Positions 10,135 to 22,394 are shown, numbered from the stretch's first letter. The stretch is 64,000 nucleotides of DNA from Cymodocea nodosa (GCA_036874045.1 JAZBRI010000010.1:4732001-4796000), one strand, 5' to 3'. The notes: generated from the letters alone by a model not told the origin. Program-made: numbers and translations.

Positions 10135-10205
10135 TTGTTGGTATCTATTCTGGGAAACCAACTAGCTTGCTTGTGAGCCACCAAAGGCATAGGAGCTTGG
10201 GTTCC
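10135..10205 (+). other. conserved noncoding block after F-box gene (G2)
   Basis: A block of about 65 nt is nearly identical to 63,825-63,900 in G3. GTTGGT pairs with ACCAAC around a loop, and GAGCC with GGTTCC further on, so it could fold. It is flanked by A-rich, length-variable sequence that is not conserved. Confidence 0.6.
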
Positions 10206-11394
10206 ACACAAGACACTGGTTAAAAAGTTATGTTTTGTTGTTATATATTCTGCTTTTAATTGTGAATGAAAAGTTTTTCAGAGAAAAAAAAAGAAGGCAC
10301 GGAAGATTTTGAAGGAGATACAAAAGAACAAGGTATGTGATTAATTATTTATCCTAAATTTACATTTAAACTCAGTTCGTGGAGTTATTCATTAACTCAA
10401 CGAACTTAATTCGTTGAGTTAGGTGTTAAGTCAACGAAACAATATTCATGCCTGCTGCAATTACTGTATTTACTGAAAAATCTTTTATATTGAGGACAAT
10501 ACAAAATGTAGGTATGGGGGGGAGGTAATTAAAGTAACAGCCATGTAAATTTTGTTAGTAGAAGAATTAAAATAGAACTGCAAAATTTTTATAGAACTGT
10601 AATGGCTGAAATGTTATATTTATAATCTAATATAAGATGCTACCAATTTTACTACTCATACAAATCTAGATATAGCATCTTATGTTTTTGTTGAAATTTA
10701 TGAGTTTAACAATTTCACGATTTAAAAAAAAAGAAATCAGAATGTTTAACTGAAACTTAGTAAATTATTTGAAATCTTGAAATAGCTGAAATGTTGATTT
10801 TTGGATTAAAGGAAATACATATGATCAATGATACATTTAATTTGATTGATTAAACTTGTAGAATGATTTATGTGTAGATCTTATTAAATTATAGAAAAAG
10901 TATGAGCTTATTGATATAGATTCATATTTTTAGTAAATAATAAGAGCAGGAATATACGAGATTTGTGTTTTATTACATCTGTATTAATGAAATACATTCA
11001 TATACTGTGTAGAAAGAAAAAAAAAAAAAAGAGAAAAATTTTGAGAGTTTATTGACTTGTTTGATCACGAGCCTTTTGTACTTGAGCAAATAGGTATGTA
11101 AGGATTATTGACCTGAAAAAGGACTTTTTAAATCTGGCAACCTAAGATCCTGATCAGATCTGGGATTGTTGATTGAAAGCTCGATACATGGGTACACTAG
11201 AAAGCTCTTGTATGATTCAAGCTTGTCAAATTAACTTTTGAAAGTACAAATATGCATATACTATTTTGAAAAGATACAAGTGTTTTGTGAAATACAGATA
11301 TCTTTTGAATTGAGTATATTTTCTGTTATCTAAAATTGTTGAAGTATGAATTTCGATTTGACTTTTGAAGTTGTTTATTTGAGATACAATTCTT
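10206..11394 (+). other. 3' noncoding region of G2
   Basis: AT-rich with no credible ORF. It contains a dyad cluster at 10,374-10,440 (TAACTCAACGAACTTAATTCG and GTTGAGTTA members), the polypurine tract at 10,511-10,525 and then about 870 bp unlike the U3 of LTRs A and C. If the tract primes plus-strand synthesis, the LTR of G2 would begin shortly after 10,525 and this segment would be its U3. Confidence 0.55.
10511..10525 (+). promoter_or_regulatory. polypurine tract (G2)
   Basis: GGTATGGGGGGGAGG, preceded by TTGAGGACAATACAAAATGTA. This AGGACAAT...GGTATGGGGG arrangement is the usual 3' internal signature of plant Athila-type elements and also occurs on the minus strand near 32,105 and 22,396. 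Confidence 0.75.
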
Positions 11395-12496
11395 TATTCT
11401 ATCTGCAGGCAACGTAGGAAGTTCCTTGAAGTACCACACCAACTACCACAACCACAACCATCACACCATAATCACCAACCATCTGAGGTCTGTGAGGATA
11501 CTTTCTTGATATCGGATCGATTCCAAGCCAAACACAGTGCCTGACAACCATTGTGAGGAGTGATCGCATCGTGAGAAGGGAAGCTGTTTTAACCAAGAAC
11601 TGACTCATATCTCAGGAGATCGTAAAGCTTCTTACCTTGGTTTCAGGTTGATGCCAGTATGCTGAAGAGGAGATCATCTTGCAATTCTAGACTTGCGATT
11701 CTATAGGGAGAGGAGGCAGAATTGTAAGTGATTAAGTTTTCAGTGGTGTAATCGCATCGCATGTAGTGACGAAAGTTTTCACTATCAATAGAGATTACTT
11801 TTACATTTCACATTTCACACATTTCCATGATCATATCAAAACAAAAATACCAAAAACAACTTATCTGTGTTTATAGTTAGTATTTGAGTGTTGTATTGTT
11901 TATTTTGTATCATGATTGATGTTATCATTGTTAGAGTTTTGAATGTTTCATGTTTGTTTAATTTAGAAAATAGAAAATAGTTTTATAGTTTATTGAATTG
12001 AATCATTCCTGATACTTAAAGATTTTAATGGTTACTGCTTGAAATATCTGAATGTTAGTGTTGTTGAATGATAAATCTAATATTAACTAGCATCATAGAG
12101 CTTAATTGATGCTATTTACAATCTGTGGAACCACCCAATGGTTGGCCGAATTCCTCTGTAAATAGTAGTATTAAACTAGATAGATAGCTTCGTTGAGTTA
12201 CTTCAATTCTACGAGGTTAGTCCGTTGAGTTAGCTATAACTCAACGGAGTGTTTACTGAATATATAAATTTCATTATTAAAAATGGTACAGTACACAATT
12301 CTACCTCAATTCTATGTGGGATCGACTTGTACTTGCACACAAATATAATGTACACTGTGCACTTGCAGTTAAAATACAAATTGGAATTAATATCTAATTT
12401 GTGTGAAAGATTGTTTGTTGACTTCTAAAAAGGAATTACTGATAAGCATAAAGATAAATTAACTAACTTACAAATGGAAGTTAACAAGCCCAAATA
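11395..12496 (+). repeat. LTR B, R-U5 part of G2 3' LTR
   Basis: Homologous to the downstream parts of LTR A (reverse complement of about 3,353-4,430) and LTR C (about 17,115-18,197). It includes the CACACCAACTACCACAACC block, the GAGGAGATCATCTTGCAATTC block, a dyad cluster at 12,185-12,262 and the CACTGTGCACTTGCAGTT signature. It ends ...CCCAAATA, a decayed CA. Homology starts abruptly near 11,395. Confidence 0.75.
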
Positions 12497-12618
12497 GAAC
12501 TTAAGTCAACAAACTTGTTTGTTGAATTAAAAGTTAACCCAACAAAGGTGCTTTGTTGAGTTAAATATATTTCATAATTGATTTAATATGATTTTGTCAT
12601 CATCAAAATGGGGGAGAT
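12497..12618 (+). other. copia D 3' UTR remnant with polypurine tract
   Basis: Contains AACTTAAGTCAACAAACTTG-type dyads and ends in AAAATGGGGGAGAT at 12,605-12,618, a typical SIRE/Maximus polypurine tract directly abutting LTR D. The body of copia D must lie to the left, beyond G2. Confidence 0.7.
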
Positions 12619-14304
12619 TGTCGAGTATTTTGTTTTGATGATGTGTGTTAAATGAAAAATAATCATATTTGCTCAATTACTATTGCTTGTGAAAAGAAAT
12701 TAAAATTATCAATTAATACAAAAAAAGCTTACTAAGATAAATACTTGTCTATATTGGATTTAAAATTATACTAAGTTAATAACTAGTTGTTTCGTTGCTA
12801 TAATTTCTCATTTAACTAAACGTTAAGTTAACATGTGTTTTTATTGAAAAGCATGATATGTTTTAAAGTTATATTTTCTATATCATGAACAGTGCACGTT
12901 TAGACAACTCGTTAAGTTAGAGTTTTGTTCATATAGAGATCACGTGAGAACTCGTTAAGTTAGAGGCTTAAAGGTTAAAATAGGTCATGTGAAAACTCAT
13001 TAAGTTAGTAAGTAAGAGAAGAGACGAACTCGTTAAGTTAGTGTTATGCACGTGGTGAAATTATAAGTTACGAATGTTATATTGTATCACGTGAGGTGCA
13101 TATGTTTAACTCGTTAAGTTAACATAACTAAACGCATTGAGTTGCTATACTGAACACTAAGGTAACGCTTTAGGTTAGCATTATAAACTTAAGTTGTTAT
13201 TTTTGCAAGTGGTAAAATTCTTATTATAAAAACATTTATTTATTACTAGTTTGTTGAGTTATCTATAACACAATGGAGTTGGTTCGTTGAGTTATCATAA
13301 CACTATGAAGCTGGTTCATTGAGTTATCTGTAATACCACAGAGATAGTTCATTGAGATAGTTACAATACTTGTCATGCGAGTTGGCACATGAGGAACTCG
13401 TTAAGTTAGAAACGTTAAGTTAATATCTACTTATGTTACTTGTTTAGTTAACATTAAAGTAACGACTTATTATTACACTTGATGAAAAATTTTGGAAGAG
13501 AAAGTTTATTTTGTAAGAAATTTTTCAAAGATCTAGGATTGATAATTAAAGAAAATTTGAAATGTAAACATGGGTTAGAACATGTGTATTTTGATGAAGG
13601 AAAAAGAAAAGACATGAAGAAGTGGAAAACTAGTAGTGATTAAACATGGAGGATATGCATGAAATGAAGATACAGTATAAAAGGCATAGAATTCTTGTTG
13701 ATCAGCTGTCCCTGGACATCAAATAAAAATCTTTTCAGGGATTAAACTATCCCTTCACATCAAAAGAAAAATCTTTTTAGGGATCAAAAACACCTCTTTG
13801 GGGAAAATCTCTTAGGTGAAAGAAAGTTCAATGAAGTAGAAAAAGGTAAGATATATCTCACTAAAGATTTGAAGTCTCAGGTGGAAGAAGATTCAGTGAA
13901 GCATAAAAAGGTAAGATATACGTCACTGAAGATTTAAAGTATCAAAAGAAAGCAAATTCGATGAAGCAGAGAAAGACAAGATGTTCACCACTGAAGAATT
14001 GTTGAAGAAGAAAGAGAAAGAGAAGAAGAAAGATCTTAAATAGGGAGAAATGTTTTAAATTCCGTAAATTAGTTTTCTCTGTTTGTAGTTATGAAATTAT
14101 ATAGATGAAACATGGTATCAATATATAATTGCATCTACAATTTCTGAGGAGAATTGAATTGTATATTGTAATTGAAACCTTGAATAAAAATGATTTTATG
14201 ACAATAGTGTCTCAACTTGCTTTTAAGTTTTAAAGTTTCAATTATATTCAAAAATGTTGAAAAACACAATTCACCCCCCTCTTGTGTAGCCATACGATCT
14301 TACA
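12619..14304 (+). repeat. LTR D, 3' LTR of copia D (1,686 bp)
   Basis: Starts TGTCGAGTATTTTG after a polypurine tract and ends AATTCACCCCCCTCTTG...CTTACA, the usual SIRE/Maximus LTR end. The first 800 bp hold repeated modules combining CACGTG/ATGTG with AACTCGTTAAGTTAG, plus GTTGAGTTA dyads at 13,236-13,430. The segment about 13,084-13,165 aligns with U3 of gypsy LTR C. It abuts copia-1 gag sequence with no primer site, so it is a 3' LTR inserted into copia-1. No coding sequence. Confidence 0.85.
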
Positions 14305-15471
14305 AAAAAACTAACTAGTAACCCTATGGTGTCATATAAATTTGGCTTAGGATTTGATTATCCTAAATACCTTGAATCTCAAGCCAACAAAGGATTTATT
14401 AGTTACAATTCAAGTAAATCTAAGACTAAAATTCCTTATATCATGAAATAAGGTAATAAATATGTAGAAGTAGGTACTTCAAGGGATGAATCATGCAACA
14501 ATAACATAAACCAATGTGATTTATCTAAATGTACTTCTAGCATGACTATCAATGTTTCTAAAAAATCTTGTTTCTTATTCTAGAAATTCAGTTACTAATG
14601 TTTTTAAAATTTCAAACAATTGTAGTAAACTGGAAATTCAAAAACCTGAGCATGAAATTCAAAACACTAGTATTAGACCAATTATTGGTTCTACATGTTC
14701 TTTATTTGAAAATTCATGTGTAGAAAAAGATTTTGTATGTATTGAAAATTTAAATACAAGTACAAAATCTTAGTATGAACTTACTGAAATGTATGAGCAT
14801 GACCAAAATAAATTAACATCTGATAAAAATTGGTTTGGTCTTGGTTATACTACATCAGAAAATGAAAAGAATGTTTATAAGAGCAATAATTCTGTGAGTA
14901 TGAAGCTAATGATAAATCAGTAGTACTTACAACTAATAAGAATGTAAATGATAATATTAAGCTATTTTTAAACAAAAAGAAGAAATATGCTTTTAATGAA
15001 CTTAGTCTTCAAAGACATTGGGTACCAAGAAACAGTTCTTCTTAATTTGTTTTTTAGGAGGAAACAACATCAAAATGGATTTTGGATAGTGGAGCATCAA
15101 GTCACATGACCAGACAGAAAAGCCTACTAAAAAATTTTACAAATACCAAGAAAGGAAGTGTAATATTTGGAAACAAAAGCAAGGATAAAATCATAGGTAT
15201 GGGCAATGTTCAAATAACTCCTACTTGTGTTATTTCAAATGTACTATGTGTAGAAAACCTAGGATTTAATTTGCTGAGTGTTATAAAACTAATTGATAAT
15301 GGATACTATGTATTGTTTGAAGATAATGTATGCAAAATTATTGATAAAATTACAAATGAACTTAAGTCTATTGCTAAAAGAAAAGGTTATGTATGTATTT
15401 TATCATTACCTTCTGGTGTAGTTGATATAAATTCATGTTTGCTAGCTAAAACTAGTGATGCATATCTTTAG
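14305..15471 (+). pseudogene. copia-1 gag end and protease
   Basis: The gag-side part (14,305-15,050) has many stops and matches the low-complexity region before protease in element K. The protease carries WILDSGASSHMT near 15,080 (active-site DSG) and NLLSVIKLIDNGYYVLFED, the usual copia protease to GAG-pre-integrase transition. The frame is open from 15,082 to 15,471 and ends at TAG where LWHRR normally continues. Confidence 0.8.
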
Positions 15472-16250
15472 CATAGAAGGATTAGGCATATAAATATGAA
15501 ACTGTTGCATAAATTGTTTAGAAAAAATTTAGTGAGAAGTTTACCTAAGATTAAATACTCAAAGGATTTAATGTGTGATGCATGTGAGTTAGGCAAACTT
15601 CATAAAAACTCTTTTAAATCCAAAACTAATATTTCAAGTAAGAGAGTCTTAGAACTTATACATATGGATTTATTTAGATGGACCAACAAGAATCATAAGT
15701 CTTGGTGGTAAACAATATGTATTTGTTTTAGTAGATGACTTCTCTAGATACACTTGGGTATATTTTCTAGCAACTAAGACAAAAGTTTTTGAAATGTTTA
15801 AAATGTATTGCAATTTTGTTCAAAATGAACAAAGTGTCTTTGTTCAAAAACTTAGGAGTGATCATGATACTGAATTTGAAAATGATCAAATGGATAACTA
15901 CTGTAAAGATCATGGCATTCATCACAAATATTCTTTTCTAAGAGCACCTTCTCAAAATGGTGTTGTTGAGAAAAAGAATCGATCACTTTAGGAAATGGTC
16001 AGAACTATGTTAAATGAACATAATTTACCTCAAAATCTTTGGGCTGAAGCAATGAATATAGCTTGTTATATTATTAACAGAAGTCACCTAAGACCTCTTG
16101 TTAGTAAAACTCCATTTGAAATTATGTTTGATAGGGTTCCAAAAATTTTCTATATGATACTATTTGGCTATAAGTGTTTTATCCTTAACACTAAAGATCA
16201 AATGGATAAATTTCAAGCCAAAGCAGATGAAGGGATTTTTGTAGGTTACT
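15472..16250 (+). pseudogene. copia-1 GAG-pre-integrase and integrase core
   Basis: HRRIRHINMKLL and CDACELGKLHK give the zinc-binding region. MDLFRWTNK holds the first catalytic Asp with a frameshift right after. LRSDHDTEFEND and QNGVVEKKNRSL give the second Asp and the Glu. One TAG lies at 15,990 before EMVRTML. The frame runs to GIFVGYL, where solo LTR C interrupts it; it resumes at 18,231. Confidence 0.85.
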
Positions 16251-18225
16251 TGTTTAGAATGTAAAAGTGCATAATATTAATGGTTAATAGCATAATATTT
16301 AGCTTATCATATGAGAATGAAGCCATTATATTATAATTGCACTATTATATGCCTTAATGAAAGAATCTACATAATTTCAAGGAATTAGCATTAATTAAGT
16401 ATATTTCTGAACTGTCGGTGAATTACAGGTTTTTAATTCCTAAGTATCTAAATTGACTGTTATTTCAACGAGTTATATTGCATGTATGGAACAGTTATGT
16501 TTTAAATGCTTAAAGAATATTTTTTTATTTCCTAGAGTATACGTGTTGTAACCTTAAAATACGACTTAAGTGGATTTTTGATAAGTTATCTACTAACTAT
16601 CTGAAATGCATCGAGCATTGGATAGTTTGGTTTGTAAGTATCGGAAATATCTAAACTCGTTAAGTTAGAATTACGCACGTGTTGAATTTAAATGCTTTAT
16701 TATGTCATGTGAGCTACACATGTATAACTTGTTAAGTTAGCATAACTATACACGTTGAGTTATTTGAATATACACTAAGGTAACATGTTGTGCTTGTGTT
16801 ATAAGCTTATAAGTTATTTTTTATTACACGTGTTTTATAGTTAAATCAACAAAGTAAGTTCGTTGAGTTACACTAACTCCAAAAACCATTTATTTTCTAA
16901 CATACCACTGTAGTAGTTGCAAAAACAGGAAATTTGAAGAAAAACCACGATTGCATGTATCACGTAGGAATTCACTCATGGAATGAAGAAGAAATCACCA
17001 TCGTTGAAATGAAGGAAGGAAATCCAACCGATCATTTAGGCAGAAGTAGTTACTACTGAAAGAAATATAAAAGATGAAGAAAAAGTGTAGGAGAGGGTGG
17101 TGGGGAACTACGCTAACTATAGGAAGCATCGGAAGTTCCCTGAAGCTCCACACCACACCACCAAAATCACCAACCATCGGAGGTCAGTGAGGATACTTTT
17201 CGGATGTTGGGTTGATTCTGAACCAAACACGGTGATTGACAACCACTGTGAAGAGTAATTGCATCGTAGGAAGGGAAGCCATTTTCACCAAGCACTAACT
17301 CATATCTTAGGAGATCGTAAAGATTCTAGCCTTAGTTTTGGGTTGATGCCAGTATGCTAAAGAGGAGATCATCTTACAATTCTTGGTTTGCAATTCTATA
17401 GGGAGAGGAGGCAAGATTATAAGTGATTAAGTTTTTAGTGGTGTAATTGCATCGCATGTAGTGACAGAAGTTTTACTATCGATAGAGATTTTTACATTTC
17501 ACCTTTCGCTCATCTTTAGGAACATATCAAAACAAAAATACCAAAAACAACTAATTATCTGTGTTTACATTTAGTATTAAAGTGTTGTATTGTTTGTTTT
17601 GTATTGTGATTAATGTTATCATTGTCAGTATTGTAAATGTTTTATGTTTGTTTGATTCAGAAGATAGAAATAGTTTTATTGTTTACTGAAAATGATTTGT
17701 TCTAGATACTTAAAGATTTTAATGGTTACTGTTTGAAATATCTGAATTCTAGTGTTGCTTAATGACAAATCTAATATTAACTAACATTAAAGTGCTTAAT
17801 TGATGTTATTTACATTCTATGGAATTACCCAATGGTTGACCGAATTCATCTGTAAATAGCAATATTTAACTGAAAGGTGGGCTCGTAGAGTTAACTTAAG
17901 TACACAAGGTTAGTCTGTTGAGTTAACCATAACTCCACAAACTAAGTCCGTTGAGTTAATTGTAACTCAATAAAGTACTTAACTAAACACATATAAACTC
18001 CAATATAAAAATAAGAATAGTACATAATTCTTACTCAATCTCTATGAGATTGACCTGTACTTGCACACAAATATAATATACACTATGCACTTGTAGTAAA
18101 AATACAAATTGAACTTAATATCTAATTTGTGTGAAAGGTTGTTTGTTTACTTCTAAAAGAATTTATTAATATAAGTATAAAAACAAATCAAACAAGTTTC
18201 TGATTTAACTTTTCACAATAATACA
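16251..18225 (+). repeat. LTR C, solo gypsy LTR (1,975 bp), TSD TTACT
   Basis: Begins TGTTTAGAATG, ends AATAATACA, and is flanked by TTACT on both sides (16,246-16,250 and 18,226-18,230), exactly inside the copia-1 integrase reading frame. It is homologous to LTR A over its whole length. U3 (16,251 to about 17,060) holds ACGTG motifs and AACTCGTTAAGTTAG repeats; TATAAAAG lies at 17,066-17,073. R-U5 holds a dyad cluster at 17,878-17,985 and the GCACTTGTAGT signature. Its last about 28 bp differ from LTR A. No coding sequence. Confidence 0.92.
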
Positions 18226-18230
18226 TTACT

Positions 18231-18822
18231 CTACTAGAAGTAAAGCCTATAGAGTTTATAATAAGACTTCTAGAACCATTGAAGAAATCCTTCATGTAAG
18301 CTTCAATGAAAATTCTTTTAGAGAATCTCAATCTAAAGCTGATAATGATGATATGATCAATTTCCCAAAAGAATTAGAGATCAATAGAGAGATTGAAGAT
18401 TTATCTAAGAAAATTAAAAATATGAACTTAAATGATCAAAGTGATGTACCTTCAGATGTTGGTGAGAATATTGAGGAGAATCATAGAAATTGGCGTTATT
18501 CTTCATCACATCTCATCACTTATGTCATTGGTAATATTAATGAGGGAGTTAAAACCAGAGCTTCAATAAATTTAAATAGTATGTGTATGTTTATTTCTAT
18601 GGTGGAACCAAAGAATATAGAAGAAGCATTATTTGATGAAAATTGGATAATGGCAATGCAAAATGAACTAAATCAATTCATAGAAATGATGTTTGGGAGT
18701 TAGTCTCTCCACCAAAAAATCAGTCTATAATAGGTACAAAGTGGATCTTTAGAAACAAAACTAATGAGACTGGTCAAGTTATAAGAAACAAAGCTAGATT
18801 AGTTGCATAAGGGTATACACAA
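18231..18822 (+). pseudogene. copia-1 integrase C-terminus and RT start
   Basis: Continues the interrupted frame with TRSKAYRVYNK, then a variable linker, HRNWRYSSSHL and VWELVSPPKNQSIIGTKWIF, the conserved start of copia RT, up to RLVA-stop-GYTQ. The stop is TAA where K has CAA. The sequence breaks at 18,822 into LTR E. Confidence 0.85.
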
Positions 18823-19730
18823 TGTAGGATCATCTGTATCACAAGAGGGGGAGTGAATTGTGTCTTTAGTAATTAAACTAGCGGATAAAACAAGAGCACA
18901 AAACACTCGTAAATGAAATTCTATTCTTTTATTTCAAGACAAAATTTACAATATCTTTTCAGCTCAATTCCCTTCTTGACGGTTTTGATACAGTAATTTT
19001 TTGATATACAATTCAAATAGGAAAACAAAGCTCTTTTTCAAAACTAATTTTGAATTGTATAAAGCCTGATCTTTATGCACGCAGCTCTTTTCTTTCTCTT
19101 TGCTCAGCTTCTGTATCTCTTCTTCTCCAGTTGTCGAATTTCCAGACTTCTTGCGTTTGTAGCTCCTTTTCTAAAATTGCTTGGAATTTTGAACTTCTTC
19201 TGATGTTGGAGAACTTTTCAGAATATGAATATTCAAACTTAACTTTTTAGTTAGGGATCCAAATTGAATATTCATACTTGGTTTTTGAGATTAGGATCCT
19301 CTGTTGTAATGTAGCTCGTACTCTCTATTAGTAGTCGAACTTTGTTGTCTTTCACGTTCAGCATGTTCATTCACTTGATCCACAATCCATAATCCATAAT
19401 CCACGTACTAATTTTCTCTTTAATCCAAATTACTTTCTATTTAAATTTCCACTTTCTTCACTAACAATTTGAGTTTCCATGATCTCCACTCGTAGATTCA
19501 CCGAAACTTTATCTTCCTGGAGTCTTGTAGAATATCTTCTAAGTCTTCGATTTAGTCAAACATTTATCCTTTAACTCCTGTCAAAACTCGAACACTTATC
19601 CTTTAACTCTTCAAGTTTTTGCACCTGCAAAACACGTGACTAAACAAGGAAACTTATCTGTTCGCTAGTCCTTTTATAAAACTCGAACAGTTATCTATCC
19701 ATGCATACAAAACTCGAACAGTTATCTAAC
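18823..19730 (-). repeat. LTR E, truncated copia K-family LTR
   Basis: Starts TGTAGGATCATCTG and follows the LTRs of element K (32,419-33,626 and 45,808-46,965) for about 900 bp, then stops within the AACTCGAACAGTTATCTAACT dyad region. Copia-1 RT resumes immediately, with most of its palm deleted. It carries dyads with AGTTATCTAACT cores. An ORF of 66 codons inside it also occurs in the K LTRs and is not supported as a gene. Confidence 0.8.
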
Positions 19731-20245
19731 TATAAAGGTATATTTTTAAATCAGGAAAAATATACAATTGAAATGCTTAAGAATTTTAATTTTAATGATA
19801 CAAGGATTCGAGGAATTCCTATGAGTACTTCCTTAAAGCTAGATATTGATGACATAAGAAAATCAATAGATCAAAGAAAATATAGAAGTATGATTGGTTT
19901 TTACTTTATTTGACAACTAGTAGACTTGATATTTTGTTTGTTGTGTATGCTTGTGCTAGATTTCTATCTAATCCTAAAGAATCACACTCAATTGTTGTTA
20001 AAAGAATATTTAGATATATACAAGGAACTAAAAATTTTGGATTGTATTATTCTAAGGATATTTCAATAGATCTTATAGGATATACTAATGCTGATTACGC
20101 AGGATCTAAATCTGATAGAAAGAGTACTAGTGGCACATGTCAATTATTGGGAAATAATTTGGTGTCATGGTTTAGTAAAAAGCAAAACTGTGTAGCACTT
20201 TCAACCACTAAAGCTGAATATGTTGCTACTAGTAACGTTTTTATG
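19731..20245 (+). pseudogene. copia-1 RT end and RNase H
   Basis: GIFLNQEKYTIEMLKNF and YRSMIGF belong to the RT end; a frame change near 19,910 leads into SRLDILFVVYACARFLSNPK. RNase H shows GYTNADYAGSKSDRKSTSG and TTKAEYVATSN. It ends abruptly at the LTR of gypsy J. Catalytic Asp and Glu of RNase H are visible. Confidence 0.85.
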
Positions 20246-22394
20246 TGTTGTTAAATTAACGGCAAAAGCACAAATTTTACATTTATAACTGCAAGCGTAC
20301 GGTGGCCATTGTAATAAGCATGTGTAGGTACGGGTCCAATCCACAAAGAGTTTGTTTAAATTAATTTTATTGAAATGATTATCTGATAAAATACCCACAC
20401 TAAATTAACTCATAATTAAACTCTAATTACTTGATATTAATATACAAAATTCATAGCACAATTAAGGTTTATAAGATTACCCCAAAATCTAATTAATTCT
20501 TAAGTTATCATAAGATATTCAAGAAATCAATGAGTATCAATCCTAAAATCATAGAAGTTATGCTCAATTTTTAACTCTAATAACTTCTAACCTGAACGTT
20601 TAAAAATCTAGAATAAATAACGTTTGGAAAGATCCTCGAAATATCTTTAAAATGGCAGTAATTTTGTGGATTAACTCAACTTAAAATGCTGGCAATATCT
20701 TATTTAAGAAAGGGGTGTAGACAATTATTGAAACTTTCCATAAACGCACCTTTAGTGCAAAAATCAGATCTTCGTCAAATCTTCATGAAACACTATGAAA
20801 TAAATGTTCCTTGAAAGTAGATAAATTACACTAACAAGGAAAATTTATAGAACCAAATTTCACAAAACATACAATGCAAACATTGCATAGGCGTCGAGCT
20901 CAAAACTGGCACTAGACAGAGATTCAAAACCGCTGAGATCTTTAGAAAATAAAATTGAAAACCTTCGAAAAATATTCTAAAAAAGATCTAAAACTTTGCA
21001 AACATATTCTACACTTATAATACTTAAAAAATGAAACAAAAAATGAGATTTAGAGGTGACGAACAAGTAGATACAATAAGAACAAAAGCTACAAACATTT
21101 TGGAAATCTGAGAAACGGAAAATTGCATTCACAAATTATACAATCACATTCATTCACACTATACACATGATATGAACCATTCTTTATATCAATTAACATC
21201 AAAACAGTATATGAAATTTAATTTAAAACATTTAAAACAAACATATATGCATAAAATTTCATTCTTCAACACATTCAAACCATACTCATACATATAAATT
21301 TCAAAATATGAAAACCTAGTATGAGGATCTCTCCTTTCCATCATACCTTTAAGTCTTCCACTTTTCTTCAAGCAAGAACTCCCCAAAGTCCTTGAAACCA
21401 ATGCTCCACAGGGCTGTCACCACCTGTAGCACGTCCAAGTGAAGCTTCTAGGGTTGCATTGAAGAAGATGGGTGCACGTTCTCAAGATCTAGCCTCCAAG
21501 ACCCACAACTTTGGCTTCCACGTCCAAGGATGATGCTTCCTATTACTCAACCTTGAAAATCATAACCTTTTCCTCCACTCCAAAATCAGTCACACGAGCC
21601 TCCCAATCCACCAAGAGCAACACATAAGGGAGATCCTAACGTATGGCCATCTGAATTGAAGAGAAGGTGTCTTTTAGGAAGAGAGGAAGACGCCAAGGCT
21701 CACCATTCTTGAAGGGAGCTTGTTCAAGATCAAGGAGAAGATGGAACTTGCCAAATGGAGCTGCTGGAATGGTTGGAACCACTGGGTGCAATTTGTTTGG
21801 GAGAGGAGGAGATAGCCTAGGATTGAGTGGTTAAACACTTTAAATAGTCTAGGCTATTGTTGCTTGATCTCCAATAAGTTGCATCCAATGGCCCATGTTT
21901 TTTTTTTCTCTTTGATCCACCTTGATTTCATGATTTATTGACCTTTACAACTCAAAACCAAGTTAGATGCACATATACATTGAATATAAATCATATGATG
22001 CAAATATAGTATACATGCATGCATGAGTTGCCATATATGGAAAGTTGCCAAATTAGGAAGGTTTTGGTCCACAACTTCTTCACATGTGCATACATGAATT
22101 ACTTAAAGTTCTTTATTTTAACATCATATTTAAGTGATTTGGCAATTATACAATGTATATAGAGTCATACATTGAAGAATTATAAGAATTATGTCTAATA
22201 CAAGGGTTATTGACTAGGTGTTTAATTGATAAAGGATAAATTTATACATTATCAACTATTTAATCCCTAATTCATGCATATGTCTAAAAATATGATTTTC
22301 ATGTAATCCTTTATAAGAACATATATAATGATGACTTATAATCCTTAATATGCATGAATTAACATATATAAAATATACAAATTGATACTTTACA
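20246..22394 (-). repeat. LTR F, 3' LTR of gypsy J (about 2.15 kb)
   Basis: On the minus strand it starts TGTAAAGTATC after a polypurine tract and ends ...AACAACA. It bears the Athila LTR signature, read on the plus strand as AACTGCAAGCGTACGGTG and GGGTCCAATCCACAAAGAG. It resembles LTR L (39,145-41,237) in layout, including the GC-richer middle part with short ORFs. The exact low end is uncertain by a few bases. No gene. Confidence 0.75.

Larger units (their letters stand above)
5098..12496 (+). mobile_element. Ty3/gypsy element G2, 3' part, with displaced gag and F-box gene
   Basis: Plus-strand gypsy element whose left half lies beyond the G1 insertion. Order seen: integrase, noncoding spacer with dyad arrays, ORF-X remnant, capsid gag, F-box-like gene, conserved tail, polypurine tract, LTR-like end. 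The same order recurs in G3 (48,421-64,000). Relative to G3, G2 lacks most of ORF-X and the spacer before gag: its sequence jumps near 7,560 from the G3 equivalent of about 54,395 to that of about 61,240. It appears to sit inside the 3' untranslated region of copia D, whose polypurine tract follows at 12,605. Confidence 0.85.
14305..20245 (+). mobile_element. copia-1, fossil SIRE/Maximus-like element
   Basis: Plus-strand remains of a Ty1/copia polyprotein in gag, protease, integrase, RT, RNase H order, closely related to element K. It is cut by solo LTR C in integrase and by truncated LTR E, which replaces most of RT. On the left it abuts LTR D. On the right its RNase H is broken by the LTR of gypsy J near 20,246. 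It is the oldest layer in this part of the window. Confidence 0.85.
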
